Assembly: GCA_039923495.1 (NCBI GenBank)
Contig: JBDTCO010000055.1
Location: forward strand, 1-32,749
DNA length: 32,749 nucleotides
Reading direction: 5' to 3'
Source of the DNA: JBDTCO01 sp039923495
GTDB taxonomy: Bacteria > Myxococcota_A > Polyangia > Palsa-1104
This document shows positions 1-11,366 of the stretch, one piece after another (positions within the stretch are counted from its first letter, which is position 1; each line of letters begins with the position of its first letter). Position numbers and translations under genes: made by a program. Under the pieces are notes generated by a model that was not told the DNA's origin, made no database searches, and was given only the letters and a program-made list of their open reading frames with translations.

Positions 1-1
1 G

Positions 2-967
2 GTCGCGACCGTCGCCACGCCCGCGGGCCTGCGACTGCCGAGTTACCTCCTGTGGCACACCGGGATCGGCGCGACGCGCGTCATCGAGGAGTTCCGACAC
101 GCGGACCTCTACTCGGACCCGTGGTTCTTCGTGTGCATCGTGGTCGCGCTCGTCGGTGCGGTGCGCGCACGCTGGCTCGCGCGCGCGGTCCCTCTCGTGA
201 TCGTCGGGCTCCTCGCGTGGCGCTCCGTCCGCTTCGTGGCCGAGTGGGCGTTCCTCGCGACGCCACTTCTGGCCCGCGCGTTCTCGCGCCCGATGGACGG
301 CGCGCTCGCCGGCTGGCGAAGGCCCGTCGGCGTCCTGATCGTGTGCGCGTGCCTGGCGGGCGTCGTCGTCGAGCGTCGCCAGGTGCCGTTCTCGATCGAG
401 CTGTCGCCCGAGGTGGTGCCGCTCTCTGCCATCGACTACGTGACGCGCAACGGCCTGCGTGATCGCATGTACGAGGATCTCGACGTGGGCTGCTACCTGC
501 TGTGGGAAGGGTGGCCGAGGTGGCAGGTGTTCCAGGACGCGCGCCTGCCCGCGTATCCCGACGACTTCCACCGCACGCTCGATCACACGCCGCTCGATCC
601 ACCCGCGTTCGACGCGCTGCTGCAGCGCTACGGTGTGGACGTCGCGTTGCTCTCCGAGCCCGACGTGAACATGCGGGCAGGATCCTTTGATCCCGAGGTG
701 TGGGCGCTGGTGTACCGCGCCGACGACGCGATGGTCTTCGTGCGACGCTCGGTACACCAGGACGTCATCGCCCGCGACGAGCTCCCGCTCCGCGTGCGCT
801 TCAGGTGGATAGGCGGCTCCAGCGTCGAGCCGCTGTGGGCTCCGCACGCCGGCATCGACGCCTGCGAGTGGTCGCGGAGGCTCGTGCGCGCGCTCGTGGA
901 CGCCGAGCTCCCGGGCGTGGCCATCGAGGCGCACCGACGAGCCCCGGTGGGCTGCAACTTCGACTGA
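2..967 (+). CDS. Membrane protein, 3' part of a larger gene (5' end outside window)
   Basis: The reading frame is open from the first bases of the window to a TGA at 965-967, so about 321 C-terminal residues are visible and the start lies upstream. The first third has hydrophobic stretches (around residues 44-55 and 62-72 of the visible part) typical of membrane helices. The last ~180 residues are soluble and contain the pattern VGCYLLWEGWP followed by FQDARLPAYPDDF. I associate this type of C-terminal domain with large polytopic proteins annotated as hypothetical or GT-C/mannosyltransferase-like in myxobacteria. The short motif around residues 7-17 (TPAGLRLPSYL) fits such proteins. It ends 8 bases before the argR promoter, so it is probably a separate transcription unit. 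The family assignment is tentative; that the gene is real is well supported by codon use and length. Confidence 0.75.
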   Translation, partial: VATVATPAGLRLPSYLLWHTGIGATRVIEEFRHADLYSDPWFFVCIVVALVGAVRARWLARAVPLVIVGLLAWRSVRFVAEWAFLATPLLARAFSRPMDGALAGWRRPVGVLIVCACLAGVVVERRQVPFSIELSPEVVPLSAIDYVTRNGLRDRMYEDLDVGCYLLWEGWPRWQVFQDARLPAYPDDFHRTLDHTPLDPPAFDALLQRYGVDVALLSEPDVNMRAGSFDPEVWALVYRADDAMVFVRRSVHQDVIARDELPLRVRFRWIGGSSVEPLWAPHAGIDACEWSRRLVRALVDAELPGVAIEAHRRAPVGCNFD

Positions 968-975
968 AATGTCGC

Positions 976-1004
976 TTGACGAGGCACGCGATGATGAATA
1001 TTCA
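976..1004 (+). promoter_or_regulatory. Putative promoter of the argRCGHJ operon
   Basis: TTGACG (976-981) matches a -35 box at five of six positions. It is followed after 17 bases by TATTCA (999-1004), a weak -10 box. The -10 lies inside a perfect palindrome that looks like an ArgR site, so repressor binding would block polymerase. Transcription would start near 1011, which argues against the upstream argR starts at 969 and 1014 and for GTG 1038. The -10 match is poor, hence moderate confidence. Confidence 0.45.
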
Positions 1005-1028
1005 TGCGTCGTCGTGAATAGGTATCCA
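994..1028 (+). promoter_or_regulatory. Two ARG-box-like operator sites upstream of argR
   Basis: Site 1 is the perfect 12-base palindrome ATGAATATTCAT (994-1005). Site 2 is TGAATAGGTATCCA (1015-1028). Site 2 has the ARG-box layout, TNAAT, four bases, ATTNA, with one mismatch. Site 1 has the same half-sites (TGAAT/ATTCA) without the four-base spacer. Their centres are 22 bases apart, about two helical turns, close to the spacing of paired ARG boxes bound by hexameric ArgR (established for E. coli and Bacillus). These AT-rich bases stand out sharply from the GC-rich surroundings. The inference is feedback repression of the operon by ArgR with arginine. Confidence 0.6.
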
Positions 1029-1037
1029 CAGGGCCTG

Positions 1038-1484
1038 GTGCTGCGCCGGAGGGAGACGATCCTCCGGATCGTCGACGCAGAGGCCATCCACTCGCAGGAG
1101 GCGCTCGCCGAGCGGCTCGCGGAGAAGGGCTACAACGTGGCCCAGCCGACGCTCTCCCGCGACCTCCGCGAGCTCGGGCTCGCGAAGGCGCCGGGTGGGT
1201 ACACGCGTCCGGGCGCGATGCCACCCGTCGGCAAGGCGGAGCGCACGGCAGAGCTCGATCGCGTGCTGCGCGAGTTCCTGCTGTCGGCGGTCGCCGCCGG
1301 GACCATCGTCGTCGTGCGGACCCCACCGGCCGGTGCGCACCCCGTCGCCCGCGCCCTCGACGAGGCGCCGCCGCGCGAGGTGGTCGGGACCATCGCGGGC
1401 GACGACACGATCTTCCTCGCGACCACGTCGGCGAGCGCGGCGCAGCGCCTCGCGAAGCGCCTCACCCGTACGGAGGCCGCGTGA
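1038..1484 (+). CDS. argR: Arginine repressor ArgR
   Basis: Arginine-responsive transcription factor that represses arginine biosynthesis genes as a hexamer. The N-terminal winged helix-turn-helix has SQEALAERL and the recognition segment QPTLSRDLREL (Ser40-Arg41), the ArgR/AhrC hallmark. The C-terminal oligomerisation and arginine-binding domain has GTIAGDDTIF, with the two arginine-contacting aspartates at 122-123. Start choice: the frame is open from an ATG at 969, but that start adds 23 residues not found in the family and places the ARG boxes inside the gene. GTG 1038 gives 148 residues, against 149 for B. subtilis AhrC, and leaves the operator in the leader; AGGG lies at 1030-1033. It is the first gene of the operon and overlaps argC by 4 bases. 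The function is very likely; the start is inference. Confidence 0.93.
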   Translation: MLRRRETILRIVDAEAIHSQEALAERLAEKGYNVAQPTLSRDLRELGLAKAPGGYTRPGAMPPVGKAERTAELDRVLREFLLSAVAAGTIVVVRTPPAGAHPVARALDEAPPREVVGTIAGDDTIFLATTSASAAQRLAKRLTRTEAA

Positions 1485-2479
1485 TCCGCGTCGCCATCGT
1501 CGGTGCCACCGGCTACTCGGGCGGCGAGCTGTGCGTGCTGCTCACCCGTCACGCCGAGGTCGAGCTCGTGTGCGTGCAGGGCTCGGCCGGTCGCAAGCCC
1601 ACGTCGTTCGAGTCGCTGCACCCGCTGCTTCGCGGTCGCACGGGACCCTCGTGCGGGCCGTACTCCGAGGACGCAATCATCGCGAGCGGCGCCGAGGTCG
1701 TGTTCCTCGCCACGCCGAACGAGACGTCCGCCGACATCGCGCCTCGACTGCTGTCGCGAGGGCTGCGCGTCATCGATCTCTCGGGGGCGTTCCGCCTCGC
1801 CGATCCGGTCGAGCACGAGCGCTGGTACGGCTTTCCGCGCGCGCGAAGCGAGGCGTTCTACTCCGTGCCGGAGCTGCTCGACGACGCGGGTCGCGACTGC
1901 CTCCGGGCGGCGCGCCTCGTCGCCAACCCCGGCTGCTACGCGACGTCGGTCATCCTCGCGCTGGCGCCGCTCGCGTCCTTGCTCCACCCGACCGAGGCCG
2001 TCATCGCCGACTGCAAGAGCGGCGCGTCCGGCGCGGGCAAGCGCAGCGAGCTTGCGTACTCGTTCAGCGAGCTCGCCGGCAACTTCAAGGCGTACGGCAC
2101 GACCGGCCATCGCCACGAGCCGGAGATCCGGCACGCGGTCGGCATGCAGGGCGCCTTCGTGTTCGTGCCGCACCTTTTGCCCGTCGTGCGCGGGATCCTG
2201 TCGACGATGTACGTGCCGCTCGCGCGCGACGTCGACGCCGCCGAGATCGCGCGGCTGTACGCCGTGTACGCGCAGGCACGCCACGTTGGCGTCCGTCCCC
2301 ACGGCGAGCTGCCGCAGCTCATGGACGTGGTGAACACGCCTCGCTGCGAGCTCGGCTTCCAGCTCCTCCCCGGTCGGCGCCTGCTCGTCGTGAGCGTGCT
2401 CGATAACCTCCTCAAGGGCGCCGCCAGCCAGGCCGTGCAGCAGCTCGACCTGGCCTACGGCTTTCCCGATCTGCTCTGA
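1481..2479 (+). CDS. argC: N-acetyl-gamma-glutamyl-phosphate reductase ArgC
   Basis: Catalyses NADPH-dependent reduction of N-acetylglutamyl phosphate to N-acetylglutamate semialdehyde, the third step from glutamate to arginine, in the cytoplasm. The 332-residue protein begins with the dinucleotide-binding motif VGATGYSGGEL (residues 7-17) and has the active-site cysteine in NPGCYATS (Cys152). GTTGHRHEPEI in the second half holds the conserved active-site histidine region. Length is normal for the short bacterial ArgC type (about 310-350). The GTG start overlaps the argR stop in GTGA, indicating translational coupling. It should be under the same ArgR control as the rest of the operon. Confidence 0.97.
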   Translation: MIRVAIVGATGYSGGELCVLLTRHAEVELVCVQGSAGRKPTSFESLHPLLRGRTGPSCGPYSEDAIIASGAEVVFLATPNETSADIAPRLLSRGLRVIDLSGAFRLADPVEHERWYGFPRARSEAFYSVPELLDDAGRDCLRAARLVANPGCYATSVILALAPLASLLHPTEAVIADCKSGASGAGKRSELAYSFSELAGNFKAYGTTGHRHEPEIRHAVGMQGAFVFVPHLLPVVRGILSTMYVPLARDVDAAEIARLYAVYAQARHVGVRPHGELPQLMDVVNTPRCELGFQLLPGRRLLVVSVLDNLLKGAASQAVQQLDLAYGFPDLL

Positions 2480-2500
2480 AGACAAGGAACGAAAGCGAAC

Positions 2501-3723
<1,223 letters not shown>

Positions 3724-3724
<1 letters not shown>

Positions 3725-5076
3725 TGGCAAAGACACTCTGGAGCGGGCGCTTCAAGGAAGGCACCGCCGACCTCCTGCGCAGGCTCAATGACTCGCTGTG
3801 GTTCGACCGCGCGTTGCACGAGGTCGATGTGCGCGGCTCGGTCGCCTGGGCCGGTGCGCTGCAGAAGGCGGCCGTGCTCTCTGCACGCGAGGCGTCGCGC
3901 CTCGTCGCGGGCCTGCGCAGGGTCGCGCCTCCTCCGGAGGATGCCGACGACGAGGACATCCACGCCTACGTCGAGCGCACGCTGACGGAGGATATTGGAC
4001 CGCTCGGCGGCAAGCTGCACACGGGAAGGTCGCGCAACGATCAGGTCGCGACCGACCTGCGGCTCTACGTACGTGATGCGTTCGACGAGGCGCGCGCCCT
4101 CGTGCAGCAGCTCGCGACGGCGATGGCCGTGCGCGCCGAGCTCGAATCGGACGCGCCGATGCCCGGCTACACCCACTCGAAGCGCGCCGAGCCGGTGACG
4201 TTCGGCCACTGGTTGCTCGCGCACACCGAGCCGCTGCGGCGCGACCTCGAGCGCTTCGACCAGGCGCGCACGCGGGCGAACGTGTGCCCGCTCGGCTCGG
4301 GGGCGCTCTCGGGCACGCCGATCGCCATCGACCGGCAGGCGCTCGCGGTGTCGCTCGACTTTGCACGCGCATCCGCCAACTCCATGGACGGCGTCGCGGA
4401 TCGCGACTTCGTGTCGGACTATCTCTACTGCTCGACGCTCTTGCTCTCGCACCTGTCGCGCATGGCGGAGGACCTCATCTTCTTCCAGACGGACGAGGCG
4501 GCGTTCGTCTCGCTGCCGGACGCGCTCGCGACGGGCTCGTCGCGCATGCCGCAGAAGAAGAACCCGGACCTGCTCGAGCTCTGCCGAGGCCACGCCGGGC
4601 GCGTGCTCGGCGAGCTGACGGGCATCCTCGCGCTCTTGAAGGGCCTGCCGCTCGCGTACGACAAGGACCTCCAGCTCGACAAGGAGCCGGTGTTCCGCAC
4701 GCGCGCGGTGCTCGCCTCGCTGCTGCCTGCGGTTACGGCGCTCATCGACGGGCTCCGTCTCGATCGCGAGCGGATGGCCGCTGCGGCCGGCGACGAGCGC
4801 CTGCTCGCCACCGCGCTCGCCGACGCGCTCGCCGATCGTGGCGTGCCGTTCCGCCACGCGCACGAGATCGTCGGCAAGCGCTTCCGCGAGGCGGAGGAGG
4901 CCAACACCAGCATGGCCTTGCTCGGTGCGAGCGATGGAATCACCGCTGAAGATCTGTGCGCGCTCGAGCTCGGGCGCGTGCTCGGTCGACGCAAGGCCAT
5001 CGGCGGAACGGCACCCGCGCGCGTCGCGGCGGCTGCGAAGGCCGCGCTGCGCGAGCTCGGAAAGAGGAAGTCGTGA
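3724..5076 (+). CDS. argH: Argininosuccinate lyase ArgH
   Basis: Splits argininosuccinate to arginine and fumarate; a tetrameric fumarase/aspartase superfamily enzyme. The start is the ATG at 3724 (MAKTLWSGRF), the family's usual N-terminus, although the frame stays open further upstream inside argG. Motifs: HTGRSRNDQVATDLRLY (about residues 99-115), PGYTH with the catalytic histidine at 151, and the superfamily signature GSSRMPQKKNP (271-281) with catalytic Ser273. Length of 450 is normal. The histidine motif reads THSKRAEP rather than the frequent THLQRAQP, a mild divergence that keeps the catalytic Thr-His. It overlaps argG by one base and argJ by four. Confidence 0.98.
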
Positions 5077-6244
5077 AGCTCCCCGCAGGCTTCCTCGCCT
5101 CCGGCATCGCTGCTGGCGTGCGCAGTGGCAAGGGTCCCGATCTCGCGCTCCTCGTCGCGCCCGACGGCGCGGATGCGGCCGCGGTGTTCACGCGCAACCA
5201 GATCCAGGCCGCGCCGGTCACGCTGTCGCGCAACGCGCTGCGGGCGAGCCGCGGTCGGGTGCGCGCGGTCGTGATCAACGCCGGCTGCGCCAACGCCGTC
5301 ACGGGAGCGCCCGGCGAGGCGGCGGCACGCAAGGTGCGCGCGCGCGCGGCCGAGGTCGTCGGGTGCCGGGAGACCGAGGTCTTTCTCGCGTCCACCGGCG
5401 TCATCGGGAAGCTCCTCCCCGCCGACAAGATCTGCGACGCGCTCCCCGGCTCATGGGCGCGCCTCTCGACAGGTGGGCTCGAGGCTGCGTCGCAGGCGAT
5501 CCTCACCACCGACGCGGGTCCCAAGCTCGCCGAGGCGCGCTTCTCCGTGAACGGCAAGCCCTCGCGCGTCGTCATGTTCGGCAAGGGCGCCGGCATGATC
5601 CACCCGAACATGGCCACGATGCTCGGCTTCGCGCTCACCGATGCTGCGGTCGCGCCGCGCTTCCTCAAGGTGGCGTTGAAGCGCGCCGTCGACGCGAGCT
5701 TCAACATCATCACCGTCGATGGCGACACCTCGACCAATGACACCGTGCTCGCGCTCGCGTCGGGCGCAGCGGCTGGTCCACGCATCGACGGCGGTGCCGC
5801 AGGCGAGGCGTTCGTCGCCGCGCTCACGTCGGTGTGCGAGAAGATCGCGTGGTTGATCGTGCGCGACGGCGAAGGCGCCACGCGCGTGCTCGACATCCAC
5901 ATCACCGGCGCGCGCACCGAGCGCGAGGCCGGGCTCGCGGCACACGCCATCGCCACGTCGCCGCTCGTGAAGACCGCGCTTCACGGGGGCGATCCGAACT
6001 GGGGCCGCGTGCTCGCCGCCGTCGGCCGCTCCGGTGCAAAGGTGTCACCGACGAAGGTCGCGATGCACCTCGGCAAGCTCGCGCTCGTCAAGGATGGCCT
6101 CCCGCAGCGCTACACCGAGAAGACCGCGGCGCAGCTCTTCTCGAAGGAGCGCGTGATGCTGAAGGTCGCGCTCGGTACGGGGCGCGCCGAGGCGCGCCGC
6201 CTCAGCTCCGACCTCGGCCACGACTACATCACCTGCAACGCAGA

Positions 6245-6257
<13 letters not shown>
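5073..6257 (+). CDS. argJ: Glutamate N-acetyltransferase / ornithine acetyltransferase ArgJ
   Basis: Transfers the acetyl group from N-acetylornithine back to glutamate, closing the recycling form of the arginine pathway; some members also use acetyl-CoA. The proenzyme cuts itself between Ala and Thr in the motif MIHPNMATML; here the new N-terminal nucleophile would be Thr182. Other family motifs are NAGCANAVTG, VFLASTGVIG and GGDPNWGR. The start GTG 5073 overlaps the argH stop (GTGA) and is preceded by GGAAAGAGGAAG; it gives 394 residues, the normal length. The last 13 bases overlap the 3' end of gmd on the other strand. ArgJ implies that a separate argE deacetylase need not exist. Confidence 0.97.
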
Positions 6258-7290
<1,033 letters not shown>

Positions 7291-7294
<4 letters not shown>

Positions 7295-8226
7295 GAGCGA
7301 TGCGCCTTCCACCACGCGATGGTCTTGCCGAGGCCGGCGTCGAACGACGTGCGAGCGGTCCAGCCGAATCGCTCCTTCGCGCGCGACACGTCGAGCGCGC
7401 GGCGCGGCTGACCGTTGGGCTTGCTCGCGTCCCACGCGAACGTGCCGGCAAAGCCCATGGTCGCGCCGATCTTCTCGGCGAGCGCGCGGATGCTGACCTC
7501 TTGTCCAGAGCCGAGGTTCACGGGATCGGACGAGTCGTAGCGCTCGGCCGCGTCGAGGATCCCTTCGGCGCAGTCCTCGACGTAGAGGAACTCGCGCGTC
7601 GGCGAGCCGTCCCCCCACAGCGTGACCTCGGACTCACCCTTGCGCATCGCCTCGTCCACCTTGCGGATCATCGCCGGGATGACGTGCGAGGTGTGCAGGT
7701 CGAAGTTGTCGCGCGGGCCGTAGAGGTTCACGGGGAACACCACGACGCTGTTCGTGCCGTACTGCTGCCGATAGGCCTCGCTCTGCACGAGCAGCATCTT
7801 CTTGGCGAGACCGTACGGCGCGTTCGTCTCCTCGGGATAGCCGCTCCACAGATCGTCCTCGCGGAACGGGATGGCCGCGAACTTCGGGTACGCGCAGATG
7901 GTACCGACGGCGAGCAGCTTCGAGAGGCCCACCTTGCGCCCCTCCTCGATGAGCTGCACGCCCATCATGAGGTTGTCGTAGAAGAACTTGCCGGGGTTGT
8001 CGCGGTTCGCGCCGATGCCGCCGACCTTGGCCGCGAGGTGCAGCACGAGGTCGGGCTTCGTGTCGCGATAGAGGCGCCGCACGGCCTCCATCTCGACGAG
8101 ATCGTACTCGCTCGAGCGCGGCACGATGATGTCGGTCGCACCGCGGCGACGGAGCGCCTCGACGACGAACGATCCCAGAAAGCCCGCGCCGCCGGTGACG
8201 ACGACTCGCTTGTTCGACCACGTCAT
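7291..8226 (-). CDS. fcl: GDP-L-fucose synthase (epimerase/reductase)
   Basis: Performs 3,5-epimerisation and NADPH reduction of the Gmd product to GDP-L-fucose. A short-chain dehydrogenase fold is visible: TGGAGFLG (residues 11-18), the family segment AAKVGGIGANRDNP (65-78), GTICAYP (108-113) and the catalytic pair Tyr138/Lys142 in APYGLAKK. Length of 311 is normal. ATG 8226 is chosen because GAGG sits five bases before it; a GTG at 8232 is also in frame. It is followed directly by gmd (ATGA overlap) and preceded by a methyltransferase gene ending 7 bases earlier, so the three are probably one transcript. Confidence 0.96.
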
Positions 8227-8233
8227 GAACACC

Positions 8234-8986
8234 TCACGGCTTCACCGCGGTGAAGCACAGGTAGAGCCACGCGAGCTCGGGCACGACGCGCTCCGCGAGC
8301 CGGGTGAACGCCAGGAGCGCCTCGCGCACCGGCGCATACCGACCGAACGACGGCAGCCCGAAGCGCGGGTTCAACACGACGCGCTCGATGGGAAATGGCT
8401 GGGCGTGGTGAAGCTCGATGTGCTTCCAGCCCGTGGCCTCGAGCTCGTCGCGCAGGCGACGCTCCGTCGAGCGGAGCACGCCACGCTCGGCGCGGACCGT
8501 CGCGGCCTGAAGGAGCGCGAGCGGCGCGCGCGCGTTCGGCTCGAAGAGGTGCAGCCGACCGCCGTGCCTGGTGACCCGGTACGCCTGCGTGAGCACGTCG
8601 AGCCGCGTGGGGACGTGGTGCAGGAGGTCACGCACCAGCGTGACGTCGAAGGACTCGTCGGCGAACGGCAGCCGCGTGGCATCGGCGCATGCGACGATCG
8701 CGCCGGCGCTCTCCTTCGACGCGGCGCGCGCGCGCGCCAGGGAGAAGTCGATGCCGAAGCGCGCGCCTGCTCGACCGCGGAGGTGCCAGAGGTTGCCGCC
8801 TTCGCCGCAGCCGATCTCGAGGAGCTTCTCGCCCGCCTCGAGGCGCACGTTCGCCAGGAGCTGTGCCTCGGTCTCCGAGAAGTAAGCGCCCTCGCGCTGC
8901 CACGCCGCATGGTCGAGGTCGGCCTGGCGGTGGTAGGCCACCTGCAAGGCACGCTCGCTTCGATCCCCTGACGTCTCGCTCGACAC
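8234..8986 (-). CDS. Class I SAM-dependent methyltransferase
   Basis: A UbiE/Methyltransf_11-type enzyme transferring a methyl group from S-adenosylmethionine. The SAM-binding motif I is LLEIGCGEGGN (residues 55-65). The acidic ribose-binding position and DATRLPFADESFDV (motifs II/III) follow, then a post-motif region with HHVP. Start GTG 8986 is chosen for the strong GAGGAG eight bases upstream; the frame is open to 9109, but that would run into the divergent promoter region. The 250-residue product has a C-terminal hydrophobic segment (AWLYLCFTA). As first gene of the methyltransferase-fcl-gmd unit it may methylate a sugar or lipid carrier of the glycan; the substrate cannot be read from sequence. 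Confidence 0.85.
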   Translation of the reverse strand: MSSETSGDRSERALQVAYHRQADLDHAAWQREGAYFSETEAQLLANVRLEAGEKLLEIGCGEGGNLWHLRGRAGARFGIDFSLARARAASKESAGAIVACADATRLPFADESFDVTLVRDLLHHVPTRLDVLTQAYRVTRHGGRLHLFEPNARAPLALLQAATVRAERGVLRSTERRLRDELEATGWKHIELHHAQPFPIERVVLNPRFGLPSFGRYAPVREALLAFTRLAERVVPELAWLYLCFTAVKP

Positions 8987-9046
8987 CGGCTTGGCTCCTC
9001 GGGGCCACCCTAGAGGAACGCGGCACCGTCGTCCAGACGCTCGCGC

Positions 9047-9076
9047 TTGTCGCGAAATACTCGACGCTGCTATAAG
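9047..9076 (+). promoter_or_regulatory. Putative promoter of the GT2/GT-C gene pair
   Basis: TTGTCG (9047-9052), an 18-base spacer and TATAAG (9071-9076) resemble sigma-70 -35 and -10 boxes. The -10 ends 17 bases before the ATG at 9094. It lies in the 107-base divergent region between the methyltransferase and the glycosyltransferase, an AT-richer patch than its surroundings. Confidence 0.5.
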
Positions 9077-9093
9077 CGCGCGACGAAAGACCG

Positions 9094-9819
9094 ATGGACG
9101 AACCTCCACAGCTCAGCGTCGTCATCCCGGCCTACAACGAGGCGCGGCGCATCGAACGATCTCTCGCCGAGACGCTCCGCTATCTGGCGACCCGCGGCCA
9201 GTCGAGCGAGATCGTCGTCGTCGACGACGGCTCGAAGGATCACACCGCCGAGATCGTCGAGGAGTACGCGGCGACGCGGCCCGAGGTGCGGATCGTTCGC
9301 CTCCCGGTCAACCGCGGCAAGGGCGCTGCGATCCGCGCGGGTGTGGCCGTGACGCGGGGCTCGCGCGTGCTCGTGATGGACGCCGATCTCGCGACGCCTA
9401 TCGAGGAGCTCGCGTTGCTCGAGCCCGCGCTCGAGACCGGCGCCGAGATCGTGACCGCGTCGCGCGCAGTCGGCACCTCCGATGTGCGACGTTCGCAGTC
9501 GCCCGTGCGCGTGCTCCTCGGCCGCCTCGGCAACCTGTGGATCCGTGGATGGGCCGTGCCGGGCATCCTCGACACGCAGTGTGGCTTCAAGCTCTTCAGC
9601 GGCGACGTCGCGCGTGACCTGTACTCGCGCTGTCACGAGGATCGCTTTGGCATCGACATCGAAGTGCTGCACCTCGCGCATCGGCTGCGTCACCCCATCG
9701 TCGAGGTCGGCGTGCGCTGGGAGCACCAGAGCGGGTCGAAGGTCCGACCACGCGACTACCTCGACGTCCTCATCCGCGTGCCTCGCATCGTGTGGGCGGC
9801 GCGCTCGGTCACGCGTTGA
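9094..9819 (+). CDS. GT2 glycosyltransferase, polyprenyl-phosphate sugar synthase-like
   Basis: Resembles the dolichyl-phosphate glucosyl/mannosyltransferase (ALG5/DPM1) branch of family 2. The GT-A fold is visible from SVVIPAYNEARRIERSL (residues 8-24), VVVDDGSKDHT, and the metal-binding DxD in VMDADLATP. The branch hallmarks DTQCGFKLF and FGIDIEVL follow. At 241 residues it has the soluble catalytic domain only, without the C-terminal helices of DPM1 relatives. It is likely to load glucose or mannose onto undecaprenyl phosphate at the inner membrane face. Two bases downstream begins a GT-C-like membrane protein, the kind of enzyme that uses such lipid-linked sugars. The donor sugar is not determined. 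Confidence 0.88.
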   Translation: MDEPPQLSVVIPAYNEARRIERSLAETLRYLATRGQSSEIVVVDDGSKDHTAEIVEEYAATRPEVRIVRLPVNRGKGAAIRAGVAVTRGSRVLVMDADLATPIEELALLEPALETGAEIVTASRAVGTSDVRRSQSPVRVLLGRLGNLWIRGWAVPGILDTQCGFKLFSGDVARDLYSRCHEDRFGIDIEVLHLAHRLRHPIVEVGVRWEHQSGSKVRPRDYLDVLIRVPRIVWAARSVTR

Positions 9820-9821
9820 CG

Positions 9822-11366
9822 ATGCAACGTCTGCGACGCCTGCTGCTCGCCGATGGTGGGCTGCCGATCGTGTGGCTCGTCCTCACCTGCTTCGCCCTGT
9901 ACCCGGTGTGGCACCAGCGCCTCCTGCCCATGCTGGACACGCCGAACCACCTCGCGCTCGCTCGCGGCTGGCATGACTTCCACGATCGCGCCTCGCGCAT
10001 CTCCGAGTTCTACGACCTGCGCGTGCGCATGGTGCCGTACTGGCTCTTCTACGGATCAATCGACGTGCTCATGTACGTCGTCGACGTCGAGACCGCGAAC
10101 AAGCTCTTCCTGTCGGCATACCTCGTGCTGTTCCCGCTGTCGGTGCTCGCCGTCGCGCGCGCGCTCGGGCGCTCGGCGTGGCTCGCGCTGTTCGCGTTCC
10201 CGGTCGCGTTCAACCAGAACTGGATCTACGGCTTCACGTCCTACCTCATGAGCGTGACGCTGGCGCTCTTCTGCCTCGCGGCGCTGCTGCGCTGGCTCGA
10301 GACGCGACGTGCCGTGTACGTCGTCGCGCTCGGCGTGTGCGTCACCCTCTGCTACCTCGCGCACATCATGCCGTGGTTCCTCTTCGGCCTCTGCGCGATC
10401 GCCATCCTGCTCCTCCACGCGCGCAGGTGGCAGCCGGGGCTCGTCGCGGCGGCCGCGATGCTGCCGTCAGTGGTGATGGCGCTCACCGCCGTGCTCGACG
10501 ATCGGCAGAACCGCACGTACATCAAGGGCTCGACCTTCTCGGCCACATTCACCGACTTCCCCGCGGCGGTCATCGCGTTCCCGAAGCGCGTCATGGAGAT
10601 CGTGCCGGGACCGTTCGATCTGCGCGTCCTCGTGACGCTCGTTCTGACCCTCGTCGCGCTGTTCGTGCTGCCGCGCTTCGTCCCGAGGCTGCGACGCGAG
10701 CCGGGCCCGCTCGTCACGACGCACAAGGTGATCCTGTGGATCCTGGTGCTCGCGTACCTCTCGCTGCCTTACGAGATCACGAAGCCGATGTCGTGGTGGT
10801 ACGTGGGGCCGCGCCTCCCATCGCTGATCCTCGTGCTGCTCGCGCTGTACCCCGCCATCGCGCTCACCGGCTGGCGACGGTTGATCCTCTTGCCGGTGGT
10901 CGTGTGCGGCATCGCGCTGCCGCTCAAGCTCGCGCGCCTGTATCGCAGCTTCTCGAAGAGGAACATGCCCGCGGTGAAGCTCATCGAGGACACGCCGCGC
11001 GGCTCGATCACGCTCCTCGTCGTGCGCAACATGGTGCTCGGCAAGGGGGCGGAGGAGAGGAGCGGCGACTCCGCGACGTCGGCGCCCGTGTACTGGCACT
11101 TCCCCGAGTGGCCGATGGCACTGCGCGGAGGCTACGGTCCGTACACGTTCGATCAGGGCATCCCGATCGTGCCCAAGAAGAAGCTCACGACCCCCGCGTT
11201 CGGCACCACGGACACGTTCAACTTCCGGCAGGCGCCCGAGTACGAGTACTACATCGTCCGCGATGCCACCGAGGAGATGGACCGCGAGCCGTCGGTGAAG
11301 CTCGAGCGACGGCTCGGCGAGTGGACGCTCTACAAGCGCATCCACGCCATCACGGACGAGCCCTAA
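9822..11366 (+). CDS. Polytopic membrane protein, GT-C glycosyltransferase-like
   Basis: A 514-residue protein with about ten membrane helices across residues ~10-380 and a C-terminal soluble part. After the first helix comes MLDTPNHLALARGW; an acidic residue in the first extracytoplasmic loop is the catalytic signature of GT-C enzymes, which use lipid-phosphate sugars. Start ATG 9822 lies two bases after the stop of the polyprenyl-phosphate sugar synthase-like gene; the frame is also open to 9792, but that would overlap the neighbour for no gain. The C-terminal soluble region contains VYWHFPEWPMALRGGYG. I do not recognise a named family; the role as sugar transferase (or polymerase) in the glycan locus is inference. 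Confidence 0.8.
   Translation: MQRLRRLLLADGGLPIVWLVLTCFALYPVWHQRLLPMLDTPNHLALARGWHDFHDRASRISEFYDLRVRMVPYWLFYGSIDVLMYVVDVETANKLFLSAYLVLFPLSVLAVARALGRSAWLALFAFPVAFNQNWIYGFTSYLMSVTLALFCLAALLRWLETRRAVYVVALGVCVTLCYLAHIMPWFLFGLCAIAILLLHARRWQPGLVAAAAMLPSVVMALTAVLDDRQNRTYIKGSTFSATFTDFPAAVIAFPKRVMEIVPGPFDLRVLVTLVLTLVALFVLPRFVPRLRREPGPLVTTHKVILWILVLAYLSLPYEITKPMSWWYVGPRLPSLILVLLALYPAIALTGWRRLILLPVVVCGIALPLKLARLYRSFSKRNMPAVKLIEDTPRGSITLLVVRNMVLGKGAEERSGDSATSAPVYWHFPEWPMALRGGYGPYTFDQGIPIVPKKKLTTPAFGTTDTFNFRQAPEYEYYIVRDATEEMDREPSVKLERRLGEWTLYKRIHAITDEP

Noticed and set aside
969..1037. argR beginning at ATG 969
   Set aside because: The added 23 residues are not ArgR-like and contain the ARG-box palindromes and the probable -10 box. 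GTG 1038 gives the family's standard length.
8987..9093. Minus-strand promoter CTGGAC-18-TAGGGT for the methyltransferase-fcl-gmd unit
   Set aside because: Both boxes match consensus poorly and the gene has a good ribosome-binding site, so the promoter could lie elsewhere in this region; not strong enough to list.
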